Shown here one piece after another: positions 63,614 through 64,000 of a stretch of DNA of 64,000 bases (its first letter is position 1; each line of letters opens with the position of its first letter). The DNA lies in NCBI RefSeq assembly GCF_964355755.1, contig NC_092673.1:14699001-14763000 (forward strand), written 5' to 3'. The notes under the pieces are model-generated. The model searched no databases. It saw only the letters and a list, made by a program, of their open reading frames with translations, and was not told the origin of the DNA. The DNA is from Antedon mediterranea (lineage: Eukaryota; Echinodermata; Crinoidea; Comatulida; Antedonidae). The position numbers were made by a program, and so were the translations under genes.

Positions 63614-64000
63614 TTAAAAGTTCAACAATATTTTTGTACTTTTTGAACTGTTTTGATATACAGAAAAGTTTTAAAGTACATTACTTTTTGAAAGTTCATT
63701 TTTTTCTGAGAGCACGCGACTTATGGCTGTTGGCCTTGTTCATCAATGTGTAGCTTATGGAGTAACAAAAAGGAGTCTTGTAAATCAAAATTGCCCATGT
63801 TTGACCATTTCAAATTTACTTCATTGATGTCGTTTGTAACATTTGCTACAATAGTGTGATATACTATACAATTATTACATGTTCTTTTAATTTTAAATAC
63901 AGTTTCATGACAATAAATATCAGCTTTATTAAGTATTTCTTAGTTTTCATTGAGAATTACCTTCCAGTTTATTGGGATAATGCAGAATCGCACCATACAA
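63614..64000. other. Intergenic host DNA
   Basis: AT-rich; no feature seen. Confidence 0.5.

Overview
This is a eukaryotic genomic window, most likely from a marine invertebrate. The host DNA is AT-rich and full of retrotransposons and MITEs. It carries exon pieces with MAM and EAR/EPTP repeats bounded by splice signals, and a Ty3/Gypsy element whose integrase precedes its reverse transcriptase, an order described mainly from deuterostomes. Species cannot be fixed from the sequence; an invertebrate deuterostome is my best guess.

Layout. (1) 1-9873: a tandem array of about 23 tRNA-Ala genes and pseudogenes in units of about 215 bp, with AGC, CGC and TGC anticodons. A 5.2 kb non-LTR retrotransposon (LINE A, 1077-6275) interrupts it, and an L1/Tx1-like element (LINE B, 9874 to about 13.9 kb) ends it. 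(2) About 14.0-14.85 kb: a broken host multicopy gene. (3) About 15.13-40.5 kb: a GC-rich, CpG-rich, intron-free, tightly packed block that I interpret as an endogenous herpesvirus-like genome fragment. (4) 40763-45916: a Gypsy element lacking its 5' LTR. (5) 45.9-64 kb: AT-rich host DNA with a decayed MAM/EAR gene, a long-TIR MULE-like element with a 10-bp target duplication, a small hAT-like MITE, other inverted-repeat elements and a 787-bp tandem duplication.

The viral block encodes a family B DNA polymerase, a capsid-maturation (assemblin-like) protease with a scaffold-like tail, a TATA-binding-protein-like protein, two related protein kinases (one with an altered catalytic loop), a double-BIR protein, a BIR-BIR-UBA-RING inhibitor of apoptosis, a CARD-only protein, three related F-box/repeat proteins and about ten unrecognised proteins. 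Together this reads as replication, late transcription, capsid maturation and a large host-control module aimed at cell death and ubiquitin signalling. The protease motifs point to the herpesvirus/Duplodnaviria lineage; BIR and RING genes are also characteristic of malacoherpesviruses.

Many of the viral genes carry single stops or frameshifts (kinase 1, kinase 2, IAP, two F-box genes, the protease/scaffold gene, probably the polymerase 5' end), while others are fully open. With the intact CpG-rich composition, this suggests a fairly recent but decaying insertion. All functions are read from motifs by eye; no database search was possible.
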